DNA of 38,158 nucleotides from Candidatus Mediterraneibacter pullicola (lineage in GTDB: Bacteria > Bacillota > Clostridia > Lachnospirales > Lachnospiraceae), in contig DXAK01000023.1 of the NCBI GenBank assembly GCA_019117065.1, positions 1 through 38,158 of the forward strand, read 5' to 3'. The notes beneath the pieces were generated by a model. The model was not told where the DNA came from. It ran no database searches and worked only from the letters and a program-made list of their open reading frames with translations. Below, one piece after another: positions 16,572 through 24,638 of this stretch. Numbering within the stretch: position 1 is the first letter of the stretch; every line of letters starts with the position of its first letter. A program made the position numbers and the translations under genes.

Positions 16572-17582
16572 TCAGAACAGTTCCGTCTCCTGAATATCTT
16601 TGCGGAGTTCCGTACCCTCAAAGAAAAAGGATAATATCTCTTCATACGTCTTTCCCTCCGCCGCCATCTGACGGGCTGTCCACAAGCTCATTCCCAGACC
16701 GTGTCCTTTTCCCGTAGTCGTAATCTTCACCGCATTCTCATCTCCGCTGTCTGCCGTCTCTGCTTCGCTAAATGAAAACGCGCCCGAAGGAAGAGAAAGC
16801 GCATCCCGGAACTGATCGCCTGTACAGACTGTTTCCCCAATCCTCATCTCGCTGACATAGCCTGCCGAATCATATTTTGTGATCTCAAAATCTTCAAAAG
16901 AATACCCCATTGCCGCCCTGTCTCCGTCTGCCACAGCTACGAGGAAATCCCTGCACAGCTTCTGAATCTCACTGCACGTAAATGTGAATACCTGTATCTC
17001 ATCCTCTGCTTTTTTATCAAAAGGACACTCTCTCACCGCCACATATGGATATTGGTCTGTCCCCATAGCTTCCGCGGCACTCCGGGTCATCCCGGCGCTA
17101 GACTGGTGAAAAGGTGTCCACGCATATGTATCGCCATACAATAACACAGTGTCGTCTGTTTCCTCTATCGCGCGGACATACTTTTTATAAGCCGTATCAA
17201 ATTCTTCTGCGCCCCACCTTTTACGCAATTCCTCTGCCGTCAAATAATTTTCCTCAAGGATCTTGTCCTCTGACTCTTCCAGCTCCCGGTATATCTGTGT
17301 GCGGATGAGGACAGCCTGCGCTTTCAACGCTTCCTCCTCACTGTCTTTTGGCATCTCTTCCGCCAGTATTCCCGCCAGATATTCCGTCCACTCGACCTCG
17401 CCCACTCCATCCGCCTCTTCGTTATCCGGCACTCTTACCCTAATATAAAAAGGGCTGCCGCTATTATTCCCTGTGACATCTACGCCGTTTACAAACACAG
17501 AAACAACATACGGCAAAAAGATCAGAATAATGAGGAAAGCAGCCGCGGACTTTAATTTCTGCTTAACAGTATATCGTCTCAT
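16572..17582 (-). CDS. spoIID: Stage II sporulation protein D (peptidoglycan lytic transglycosylase)
   Basis: A 336-residue protein with one N-terminal membrane segment (about 13-30). SpoIID acts in the mother cell with SpoIIP and SpoIIM to thin septal peptidoglycan and drive engulfment by cutting glycan strands. The SpoIID signature EYLAGILAEEMP carries the catalytic Glu (Glu76), followed by ALKAQAVLIRTQ. Downstream TPFHQSSAGMT and GHGLGMSLWTARQM match the conserved substrate-groove motifs. GGAGGG lies 7 nt before the ATG. A good sigma-E promoter match lies at 17603-17631, as expected for a mother-cell gene. A spoIIQ-like gene follows after about 95 bp. Confidence 0.92.
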   Translation of the reverse strand: MRRYTVKQKLKSAAAFLIILIFLPYVVSVFVNGVDVTGNNSGSPFYIRVRVPDNEEADGVGEVEWTEYLAGILAEEMPKDSEEEALKAQAVLIRTQIYRELEESEDKILEENYLTAEELRKRWGAEEFDTAYKKYVRAIEETDDTVLLYGDTYAWTPFHQSSAGMTRSAAEAMGTDQYPYVAVRECPFDKKAEDEIQVFTFTCSEIQKLCRDFLVAVADGDRAAMGYSFEDFEITKYDSAGYVSEMRIGETVCTGDQFRDALSLPSGAFSFSEAETADSGDENAVKITTTGKGHGLGMSLWTARQMAAEGKTYEEILSFFFEGTELRKDIQETELF

Positions 17583-17588
17583 AAAACA

Positions 17589-17616
17589 GCCCTCCATATT
17601 GTATTATATGGAGGGC
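17589..17616 (-). terminator. Inverted repeat overlapping the spoIID ribosome site
   Basis: An 11-bp perfect stem (GCCCTCCATAT, 17589-17599, with ATATGGAGGGC, 17606-17616). On the minus strand it follows the membrane-protein stop and runs into CTGTTTT, so it can end that transcript. In read-through RNA it would also bury the GGAGGG site of spoIID. Confidence 0.6.
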
Positions 17617-17631
17617 GTAAAAAGCTTATTC
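17603..17631 (-). promoter_or_regulatory. Candidate sigma-E promoter of spoIID
   Basis: The minus strand has GAATAAGC at 17631-17624, a 13-bp spacer and CATATAAT at 17610-17603. The -10 fits the sigma-E consensus CATAHAHT at all eight positions and the -35 fits GHATANTT at six of eight. spoIID is a sigma-E gene in Bacillus subtilis. Confidence 0.65.
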
Positions 17632-18441
17632 TGTTTTCCCGGGATCTCCCTCACTATCCTGCTCTTCTGCCGAGTGTACCAGGGAAACCGGCGGCACAGG
17701 TCTATCCGGGTGTACTGGAGGAACCGGCGGTACAGGTCTGTCCGGCTCTCCTGCTGGATGTACTGGGGGAACTGGCGGTATTGGCGCCGGAGGGGGAGTC
17801 AGTACAGGCTCCTTCCCCTCCCTGAAGTTCTTATTCCTCATTGCAAAGAAGCAGAATGCCTCATAAAGAGGAACAAACTGCGATACCACGGAGTGCACAA
17901 GCGCCATATTCTCCGAAGTGAATTGCTCAAGAATCTGCTTATTGATTAGAACCAGCAGTATAGTTCTTACCACGTTGACCGCAATAAGCAGTAAGATATA
18001 GATAACATACATCAGAAGCATCCATATCAAAATAAAATCAGCGCTCCTCCTTCCTCCTGCCATGACGCCAAAGCCTCCAACAAGCATAAAAACTATCAGG
18101 AAGATTCCAGAAGACACTCCTCCGATAATCGGAATCACCAGATTCCAGATTCCCGGATTTTTAATCGTCTTATTCTTCAGTACAATTTCGCCTGCAAGTT
18201 CACCTTGGAAATAACTCCGGGCAAAGGGGATAAACGCAAGCCACGGATATTTCCTGCCCATCCGTTTCCCAATGGTATAAAGGCCCACCGCGCGGAAAAT
18301 ATAACTTACCAGAGCAAAGATGAGCACTGCCGTAAGCACAATAAGATAAATAGAAAAAAGCATTGTAACAACCGCATTTTCAAAATTGCTGCCTAACGGA
18401 TCATAGCCATAACTGTATCCATAATTGTAATCAAAATCCAT
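17626..18441 (-). CDS. Multi-pass membrane protein with proline-rich repeat tail
   Basis: This 271-residue protein is not one I can name. It has a Tyr/Gly-rich N-terminus (NYGYSYGYDP), then about four hydrophobic segments near residues 25-50, 98-128 (two) and 138-165, with a conserved-looking cytoplasmic stretch GKRMGRKYPWLAFIPFAR. The C-terminal tail from about 210 is a proline-rich repeat (PPVPPVHP units) ending in an acidic stretch, probably an extended protein-binding tail. Tandem DNA repeats encode the tail. AGGAGG precedes the ATG. It lies 19 bp after glgP and 44 bp before spoIID. Similar proteins occur in Lachnospiraceae without assigned function. Confidence 0.75.
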   Translation of the reverse strand: MDFDYNYGYSYGYDPLGSNFENAVVTMLFSIYLIVLTAVLIFALVSYIFRAVGLYTIGKRMGRKYPWLAFIPFARSYFQGELAGEIVLKNKTIKNPGIWNLVIPIIGGVSSGIFLIVFMLVGGFGVMAGGRRSADFILIWMLLMYVIYILLLIAVNVVRTILLVLINKQILEQFTSENMALVHSVVSQFVPLYEAFCFFAMRNKNFREGKEPVLTPPPAPIPPVPPVHPAGEPDRPVPPVPPVHPDRPVPPVSLVHSAEEQDSEGDPGKTE

Positions 18442-18460
18442 AGCTCTTCCTCCTGTTCTT

Positions 18461-20935
18461 TTAATCTTCTTCTCCTGACGGTACCGTAACCTTCTCTAGT
18501 TTCCAAATATCGTCTACGTACTCTTCAATGGTTCTATCGGATGAGAACTTTCCGCTGCAAGCCGTGTTAAGCATCGCCATCTTAGACCATCTCTGCTGGT
18601 CTCTGTATGCCTCCTCCACTTTCTTCTGTGCCTCGGCATAAGAGCGGAAATCCTTGAGAATAAAATATGTGTCCGCCCTGTCCGTGCACTGTGTATTAAG
18701 CAAAGAGTTATAAAGATTCTTGTACATATTGTGGTCGCCGTGAGAGTATGTGCCGTCCATGAGCTGATCCACCACACGTTTTAACTCCCAATCATTAAAG
18801 TAGATGTCTGTCGGATTGTATCCGCCGTTGTTCTCATAATTGATAACCTCCTCAGAGCTAAGTCCGAAGATAAATGCGTTCTCCTCTCCAACTTCCTGGA
18901 CGATCTCAACATTTGCGCCGTCCATTGTTCCCAGCGTCGGCGCGCCGTTTAGCATAAACTTCATATTGCCTGTGCCGGACGCCTCTTTGGAAGCTGTGGA
19001 AATCTGTTCACTGACGTCAGCTGCCGCAAAGATGATCTCCGCATTAGACACACGGTAGTCCTCAATAAATACAACTTTTAGCTTTCCATTGATGCTGCGG
19101 TCATTATTCACCACATCAGCGACAGAGTTAATAAGCTTAATCGTCTCTTTCGCCCGCAGGTATCCGGCCGCCGCTTTTGCCCCGAAGATAAATGTCCTCG
19201 GATAGAAGCTCATCTCCGGATGCTCTTTGATCTGGTTGTACAGATACATAATGTGCAGGACATTAAGGAACTGTCTCTTGTACTCATGGAGCCGTTTTAC
19301 CTGAACATCGAAGATAGAACGCGGGTCAACATCGATTCCATTGTGTTTCTTAATATATTTTGCCAAGCGGACTTTATTTTCATACTTGATTTTCATGAAC
19401 TCACGCCTTGCGTTCTCATCATTGACATATGGCTTTAAGTTCGCGATCTTAGACAGGTCTGTAATCCATCCGTCTCCAATCTTTGCTGTAATCCAATCCG
19501 CCAGCAACGGGTTCCCATGCGCAAGAAAACGTCTCTGAGTGATACCGTTAGTCTTGTTGTTAAACTTTTCCGGCATCATCTGATAGAAATCTTTCAGCTC
19601 CTGATTTTTCAGGATCTCTGTGTGAAGCTTTGCCACACCGTTTACTGAAAATCCCGCGATGATAGCCATATTTGCCATGCGCACCTGCCCGTCCATGAGA
19701 ATCGCCATCTTTTTTACCTTATTTTCATCGCCCGGGTACATCTCGCGGACTTTGATAAGGAAGCGCCGGTCGATCTCCTGCACGATCTGATAAATGCGCG
19801 GCAGAAGCTTGGAGAACAGGTCGATCGGCCATTTCTCAAGAGCCTCCGCCATGATCGTGTGATTCGTATAAGCGCATGTCTTTGTCGTCACATCCCACGC
19901 CTCATCCCAGTTTAATCCTTCCTGGTCGATGAGCAGACGCATGAGTTCCGGAACCGCAACCGTGGGATGGGTGTCGTTCATCTGAATCACGACTTTCTCA
20001 TGAAGCTTTCTAAGGTCTCTGTGCTTCTTCTTATATTTTGCAAGCAGAGCCTGAAGGCTGGCAGAGATAAAGAAATATTGCTGTTTCAGACGGAGTTCCT
20101 TACCAGAATAGTGATTATCATTGGGATAAAGAACATCGACGATCAGCTTTGCAAGATTCTCCTGCTCTACTGCTTTATGGTAATTTCCCCGGTCAAACTC
20201 ATCCAGCTTAAAGTCCGTGATCGCCTTAGCGTCCCACACACGAAGGGTGTTTACCACATGGTTTCCGTAGCCTACGATGGGCATATCATACGGGATTGCC
20301 AGAACAGACTCGTAGTTCTCCTGAATGAAAATGTCCTTACCTGTCTCCGGATCTTTTTCAAAACGAATATTTCCGCCGAACCGTACCTCTTTTGCATACT
20401 CTTCTCTGCGCAGCTCGAAAGGATTGCCTTCCTTAAGCCAGTTATCCGGCACTTCCACCTGATACCCGTCCTCAATCTTCTGCTTAAACATCCCATAGTG
20501 GTAGCGGATCCCGCATCCGTATGCCGGATAGTTCAAAGTCGCAAGAGAATCAAGGAAGCAGGCAGCCAGACGTCCCAGTCCGCCGTTTCCGAGCGCCGCG
20601 TCGGGCTCCTGATCCTCGATTACATTCAAGTCTATCCCCATCTCCTCAAGAGCTTCTTTCACGTCTTTGTAAGCTGTCATATTGATAAGGTTATTGCCGA
20701 GCGCACGTCCCATCAAGAACTCCATAGACATATAGTAGACTGTCTTAGCGTCCGCTTCATCGTATGCTTTTTGTGTTGCGAACCAGTCGTCAAAAATGAC
20801 GTCTTTGACCGCGTAAGAAACCGCTTGAAAGATCTGCTGGGGAGTCGCCTCCTCAACAGTCTTCCGGTACAGAGTTTTCACGTTTTCTTTTACGGTCTGT
20901 TTAAAAGTTTCTTTTTCTAATCTTTTGCTGAACAT
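18461..20935 (-). CDS. glgP: Glycogen/alpha-glucan phosphorylase
   Basis: This 824-residue cytosolic enzyme releases glucose-1-phosphate from the non-reducing ends of glycogen or maltodextrins. The pyridoxal-phosphate site is clear in EASGTGNMKFMLNGAPTLGT (Lys near residue 659), with RRFLAHGNP, VQVKRLHEYKRQFLN and EDQEPDAALGNGGLGRLAAC also family-typical. Full length fits. The ATG at 20935 is preferred with AAGGAAGG upstream; the open frame runs 57 bp further into the ileS end. Only 2 bp separate it from the ileS stop, so ileS transcription probably feeds glgP. The product can be fed to glycolysis via phosphoglucomutase. Confidence 0.95.
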   Translation of the reverse strand: MFSKRLEKETFKQTVKENVKTLYRKTVEEATPQQIFQAVSYAVKDVIFDDWFATQKAYDEADAKTVYYMSMEFLMGRALGNNLINMTAYKDVKEALEEMGIDLNVIEDQEPDAALGNGGLGRLAACFLDSLATLNYPAYGCGIRYHYGMFKQKIEDGYQVEVPDNWLKEGNPFELRREEYAKEVRFGGNIRFEKDPETGKDIFIQENYESVLAIPYDMPIVGYGNHVVNTLRVWDAKAITDFKLDEFDRGNYHKAVEQENLAKLIVDVLYPNDNHYSGKELRLKQQYFFISASLQALLAKYKKKHRDLRKLHEKVVIQMNDTHPTVAVPELMRLLIDQEGLNWDEAWDVTTKTCAYTNHTIMAEALEKWPIDLFSKLLPRIYQIVQEIDRRFLIKVREMYPGDENKVKKMAILMDGQVRMANMAIIAGFSVNGVAKLHTEILKNQELKDFYQMMPEKFNNKTNGITQRRFLAHGNPLLADWITAKIGDGWITDLSKIANLKPYVNDENARREFMKIKYENKVRLAKYIKKHNGIDVDPRSIFDVQVKRLHEYKRQFLNVLHIMYLYNQIKEHPEMSFYPRTFIFGAKAAAGYLRAKETIKLINSVADVVNNDRSINGKLKVVFIEDYRVSNAEIIFAAADVSEQISTASKEASGTGNMKFMLNGAPTLGTMDGANVEIVQEVGEENAFIFGLSSEEVINYENNGGYNPTDIYFNDWELKRVVDQLMDGTYSHGDHNMYKNLYNSLLNTQCTDRADTYFILKDFRSYAEAQKKVEEAYRDQQRWSKMAMLNTACSGKFSSDRTIEEYVDDIWKLEKVTVPSGEED

Positions 20936-20937
20936 CT

Positions 20938-23900
20938 TTATTTTCCTTCCTTTTCCACACCCATTGTAACAGCTTCGCCGTTGATCTTCCATTCTTTCAC
21001 ATATCCGGCAGGCTCTGCTTTCACAACTTCGTCTGCCAGCACTTCTCCGGCGATCTGAGCCGCATATTTTCCAAAGATGCTTTCTGCTTTCTCTGTTCCG
21101 TTATATGTCACGCGGATGCGGTCCATAACCTCAAAATCAGCCTCTTTTCTCATTGTCTGCACTTTGCTGATGATCTCGCGGACGAAGCCTTCCTCAAGGA
21201 GTTCCTCTGTCAGGTTTGTATCCAGAACAACTGTGATTCCGTTGTCATTTTCAGACACATAGCCTTCCATCTGTGCAGTGTCGATCAGCAGATCTTCTTT
21301 GAACAGTGTGATCTCTTGTCCGTTTACATCCAGCTTCAAGGAGCCTGTCTCATTGACCTCGTCCATCGCTGCATTGCCGTCCATACTGTCGAGGGCTGCT
21401 TTGATGCCGCCTAACATTTTACCATATTTGGGTCCGACTGTCTTTAGCTGCGGTTTGAATGTATAGGAAGTAAAGTCTCTTACATCGTCGGTGAATTTTA
21501 TTTTCTTCACATTCAGCTCATCTGCCACAATATCCAAATAGAACTCAGACAGAACAAATGGCGCTTTCACGAACATCTGGCCGATGGGCTGGCGGTTCTT
21601 GATATTTGACGCATTTCTGCAGGCGCGTCCCATCACGACAAGCTTGAGCACGTGGTCCATGCTTTCCTCCAGCTCTGTGTCGATCTGCTCGTCGTTTACC
21701 TCTGGGAACAGACACAGGTGAATGCTCTCTGGCGCAGATGCGTCGATGCTGCACACGAGGTTCTGGTAGATCTCCTCTGTCATAAAGGGGATCATGGGCG
21801 CCGCCGCTTTGGATACCGTCACTAGAGCAGTATAAAGCGTCATATAAGCGTTAATCTTATCCTGTTCCATCCCTTTTGCCCAGAAGCGCCCGCGGCTTCT
21901 TCTGACATACCAGTTACTCATGTCGTCTACAAATTCTTGAAGTGCGCGCGCCGCCTCTGGAATACGGTAATGATCCAGATTGCTGTCCACTTCTTTCACC
22001 ATGGTATTCATCTTAGAGAGAAGCCATTTATCCATCACGGAAAGTTTATCATATTCCAATGTATATTTTGTGGCGTCAAAGTTGTCGATATTCGCGTAAA
22101 GCACGAAGAATGCATAGGTGTTCCAAAGTGTTCCCATGAACTTCCTTTGTCCTTCCACGACCGCTTTCCCATGGAAACGGTTCGGCAGCCACGGAGCGCT
22201 GTTGACGTAGAAGTACCAGCGGATGGCATCCGCCCCGTAAGTCTCAAGGGCATCGAAAGGATCCACTGCGTTTCCTTTTGACTTGCTCATCTTCTGCCCG
22301 TTCTCGTCCTGAACGTGTCCAAGGACAATAACGTTCTTGTACGGCGCTTTATTGAAAATAAGCGTGGAAACCGCCAGCAGGGAATAGAACCATCCTCTTG
22401 TCTGGTCAACTGCCTCTGAAATAAAGTCTGCCGGGAACTGTTTTTCAAATAATTCTTTGTTCTCAAAAGGATAGTGGTGCTGTGCGAAAGGCATTGCCCC
22501 GCTGTCAAACCAGCAGTCGATCACCTCAGGCACACGGCGCATCTCCTTGCCGCACTTCGGGCACTTGATTGTCACCGCATCGATATACGGCCGGTGCAGT
22601 TCGATATCATCTGGGCAGTTATCAGACATTTCCTTAAGCTGGGCAATGCTTCCGACAGAGTGCATGTGCCCGCACTCACACTCCCAGATATTCAGCGGTG
22701 TTCCCCAGTAACGGTTACGGCTGATCCCCCAATCCTGAACATTTTCGATCCAGTCGCCGAAACGCCCTTTTCCGATACTCTCCGGAATCCAGTTGATCGT
22801 ATTGTTGTTGGCAATCAGATCGTCGCGCACTGCCGTCATCTTAATGAACCACGACTCACGGGCATAATAGATCAGCGGAGTGTCGCACCTCCAGCAATGG
22901 GGATAACTGTGCTCGAACTTCGGCGCGTCATAAAGAAGGCCCCGCGCGTTCAGATCTTTTAATACTTCCGGATCTGCCTTCTTCACGAACAGGCCCGCAA
23001 ACGGCGTACTCTCCGCCATATTTCCTTTTTCATCCACGAGCTGTACAAAAGGCAGGTCATACTTTCTTCCCACGTTCGCGTCATCCTCACCGAACGCCGG
23101 CGCAATGTGTACCACTCCCGTACCGTCTGTCAATGTGACATACTCGTCGCACACCACATAAAATGCTTTCTTCTTCTGCTTTGCAGCAGCATCCGCCGCA
23201 CACTGGAAAAGAGGTTCATATTCTTTGCCTTCCAGCTGTTTCCCTTTGTATGTCTCAAGGATCTCATATGCCGGCTTTCCTTCTTCCGCAAGCCTGCCAA
23301 GCACTGTGTCCAAAAGGGCGCACGCCATGTAATACACATTTCCGTCCGCCGCCTTTACCTTAGCGTAATCCTCCTTAGGATGCACGCAAAGCGCCAGATT
23401 CGACGGAAGGGTCCACGGAGTCGTCGTCCATGCAAGAACATAGGCGTCCTCGTCCACAAGCTTGAATCTTACGATGGCAGAACGCTCTTTTACATCTTTG
23501 TAACCCTGCGCCACTTCCTGAGCGGACAGCGGCGTGCCGCATCGCGGGCAGTAGGGAACAATCTTAAATCCCTTGTAAAGCAGCCCTTTGTCCCAGATCT
23601 GTTTTAATGCCCACCATTCCGATTCAATAAAACTGTTGTGGTAGGTGACATAAGGATTCTCCATGTCCGCCCAAAAACCAACCGTACCGGAAAAATCCTC
23701 CCACATACCTTTATATTTCCATACGCTTTCCTTACATTTGTCGATGAACGGCTCAAGCCCGTACTCTTCGATCTGCTCCTTACCGTCCAGGCCCAACATC
23801 TTCTCCACTTCAAGCTCCACCGGGAGTCCATGTGTATCCCATCCTGCTTTTCTGGGCACCATATTTCCTTTCATCGTGCGGTATCTCGGGATCATATCCT

Positions 23901-24093
23901 TGATTACGCGGGTCAGCACATGACCGATGTGGGGCTTTCCGTTAGCCGTCGGTGGCCCGTCGTAAAAGATGTAATCCGGACATCCTTCCCGCTCTTTCAT
24001 ACTCTTCTCAAAAATGTGGTTGTCATCCCAGAACTTTTCGACTTCTTTTTCCCGAGAGACAAAATCCATATCAGTGGGAACTTTTTTATACAT
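20938..24093 (-). CDS. ileS: Isoleucyl-tRNA synthetase (type 2, eukaryote-like)
   Basis: This 1051-residue enzyme charges tRNA-Ile. Class I signatures are present: HIGH at 55-58 (GKPHIGHVL) and KMSKS near residue 601 (GQKMSKSKGN). The editing domain (TTPWTLPSNLAL, GVVHIAPAFGEDD) and the Zn-like pair CPRCG/CPKCG are visible. The length and N-terminal KVPTDMDFVSREKEVEKFW look like the type 2 IleRS found in some Firmicutes, a group often less sensitive to mupirocin. That subclass is inferred. The start at 24093 has AAGGAAG upstream; the open frame 87 bp further upstream is leader sequence. Controlled by the T-box leader at 24245-24530. Confidence 0.95.
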   Translation of the reverse strand: MYKKVPTDMDFVSREKEVEKFWDDNHIFEKSMKEREGCPDYIFYDGPPTANGKPHIGHVLTRVIKDMIPRYRTMKGNMVPRKAGWDTHGLPVELEVEKMLGLDGKEQIEEYGLEPFIDKCKESVWKYKGMWEDFSGTVGFWADMENPYVTYHNSFIESEWWALKQIWDKGLLYKGFKIVPYCPRCGTPLSAQEVAQGYKDVKERSAIVRFKLVDEDAYVLAWTTTPWTLPSNLALCVHPKEDYAKVKAADGNVYYMACALLDTVLGRLAEEGKPAYEILETYKGKQLEGKEYEPLFQCAADAAAKQKKKAFYVVCDEYVTLTDGTGVVHIAPAFGEDDANVGRKYDLPFVQLVDEKGNMAESTPFAGLFVKKADPEVLKDLNARGLLYDAPKFEHSYPHCWRCDTPLIYYARESWFIKMTAVRDDLIANNNTINWIPESIGKGRFGDWIENVQDWGISRNRYWGTPLNIWECECGHMHSVGSIAQLKEMSDNCPDDIELHRPYIDAVTIKCPKCGKEMRRVPEVIDCWFDSGAMPFAQHHYPFENKELFEKQFPADFISEAVDQTRGWFYSLLAVSTLIFNKAPYKNVIVLGHVQDENGQKMSKSKGNAVDPFDALETYGADAIRWYFYVNSAPWLPNRFHGKAVVEGQRKFMGTLWNTYAFFVLYANIDNFDATKYTLEYDKLSVMDKWLLSKMNTMVKEVDSNLDHYRIPEAARALQEFVDDMSNWYVRRSRGRFWAKGMEQDKINAYMTLYTALVTVSKAAAPMIPFMTEEIYQNLVCSIDASAPESIHLCLFPEVNDEQIDTELEESMDHVLKLVVMGRACRNASNIKNRQPIGQMFVKAPFVLSEFYLDIVADELNVKKIKFTDDVRDFTSYTFKPQLKTVGPKYGKMLGGIKAALDSMDGNAAMDEVNETGSLKLDVNGQEITLFKEDLLIDTAQMEGYVSENDNGITVVLDTNLTEELLEEGFVREIISKVQTMRKEADFEVMDRIRVTYNGTEKAESIFGKYAAQIAGEVLADEVVKAEPAGYVKEWKINGEAVTMGVEKEGK

Positions 24094-24244
24094 TTTTCTC
24101 TTCCTTTCTGTAGTTGTTCTAGCACAGCGATGTCTCGCCGACGGACACGCTCTTGCTTGGGACGGAACACAGTGTCGCATAAGACCGCAAAATACACGGT
24201 TTAAACGGAGGCGGCAGGCGGGACGCTCCTCCCTGCCACAGATA

Positions 24245-24530
24245 AAGAAAGGCTTTCGTCCTGTAATAGGACGAAAGCCTGATATCCTCTCGTTTTACCA
24301 CCTGTTACATCATACTTGGACGCCTCTGCGTCCGCATATGGTATCCTCTAACGCGGGACTTACGTCAGCACTTACTCCGCATATTCCTTGACATTGTTTC
24401 AGATGCCGCAGCTCAGAAGTGATGTTTGGATGCTGTCTACTGATACCGGACTCACACCATCTCCGGTTCGCTGTGACGTTCGCTCAGCTCCTACTGTCTC
24501 CGTCATTGCCTTTGCTATTGAAATTTATAC
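24245..24530 (-). promoter_or_regulatory. T-box riboswitch controlling ileS
   Basis: On the minus strand the leader carries the stem I motif ATGGTGTGAGTCC, a candidate isoleucine specifier AUC at 24423-24421 (in AACATCACTTCTGAGCTG), the T-box AGGTGGTAAAACG at 24303-24291, and a 12-bp terminator (24251-24262 with 24268-24279) with a T-rich tail. Uncharged tRNA-Ile should stabilise the antiterminator and let ileS be transcribed. Confidence 0.9.
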
Positions 24531-24537
24531 AAAGGTA

Positions 24538-24566
24538 ATTATAAGAAGAAAATGCCAGTTCGTCAA
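24538..24566 (-). promoter_or_regulatory. Sigma-A promoter of the T-box/ileS transcript
   Basis: The minus strand has TTGACG at 24566-24561, a 17-bp spacer and TATAAT at 24543-24538, just ahead of the T-box leader. Confidence 0.8.
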
Positions 24567-24574
24567 GACCTTTG

Positions 24575-24619
24575 TGATTGGGGACGTAGTAAAATCGCAT
24601 TTTACTACGTCCCCAATCA
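24575..24619. repeat. 21-bp perfect palindrome (REP-like hairpin)
   Basis: Two perfect inverted 21-nt arms (24575-24595 and 24599-24619) are separated by CGC; each contains GGGGACGTAGTAAAAT or its complement. It lies between the P-type ATPase stop and the ileS promoter. There is no T-tract, so it is not a textbook terminator, though it would still end or protect transcripts. The GTAG near the stem resembles motifs seen in REP elements mobilised by Y1 transposases. Confidence 0.75.
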
Positions 24620-24638
24620 AGTTTTACCCTGTCCCTTT

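Noticed and set aside
19967..20920. 317-codon plus-strand frame
   Set aside because: It is antisense to glgP; codon structure and motifs support glgP.
23638..24204. 188-codon plus-strand frame
   Set aside because: It is antisense to the 5' end of ileS and has no ribosome site or recognisable domain.
24575..24619. Simple rho-independent terminator for the P-type ATPase
   Set aside because: There is no T-tract on either side, and the stem is longer and more perfect than usual; kept as a REP-like repeat instead.
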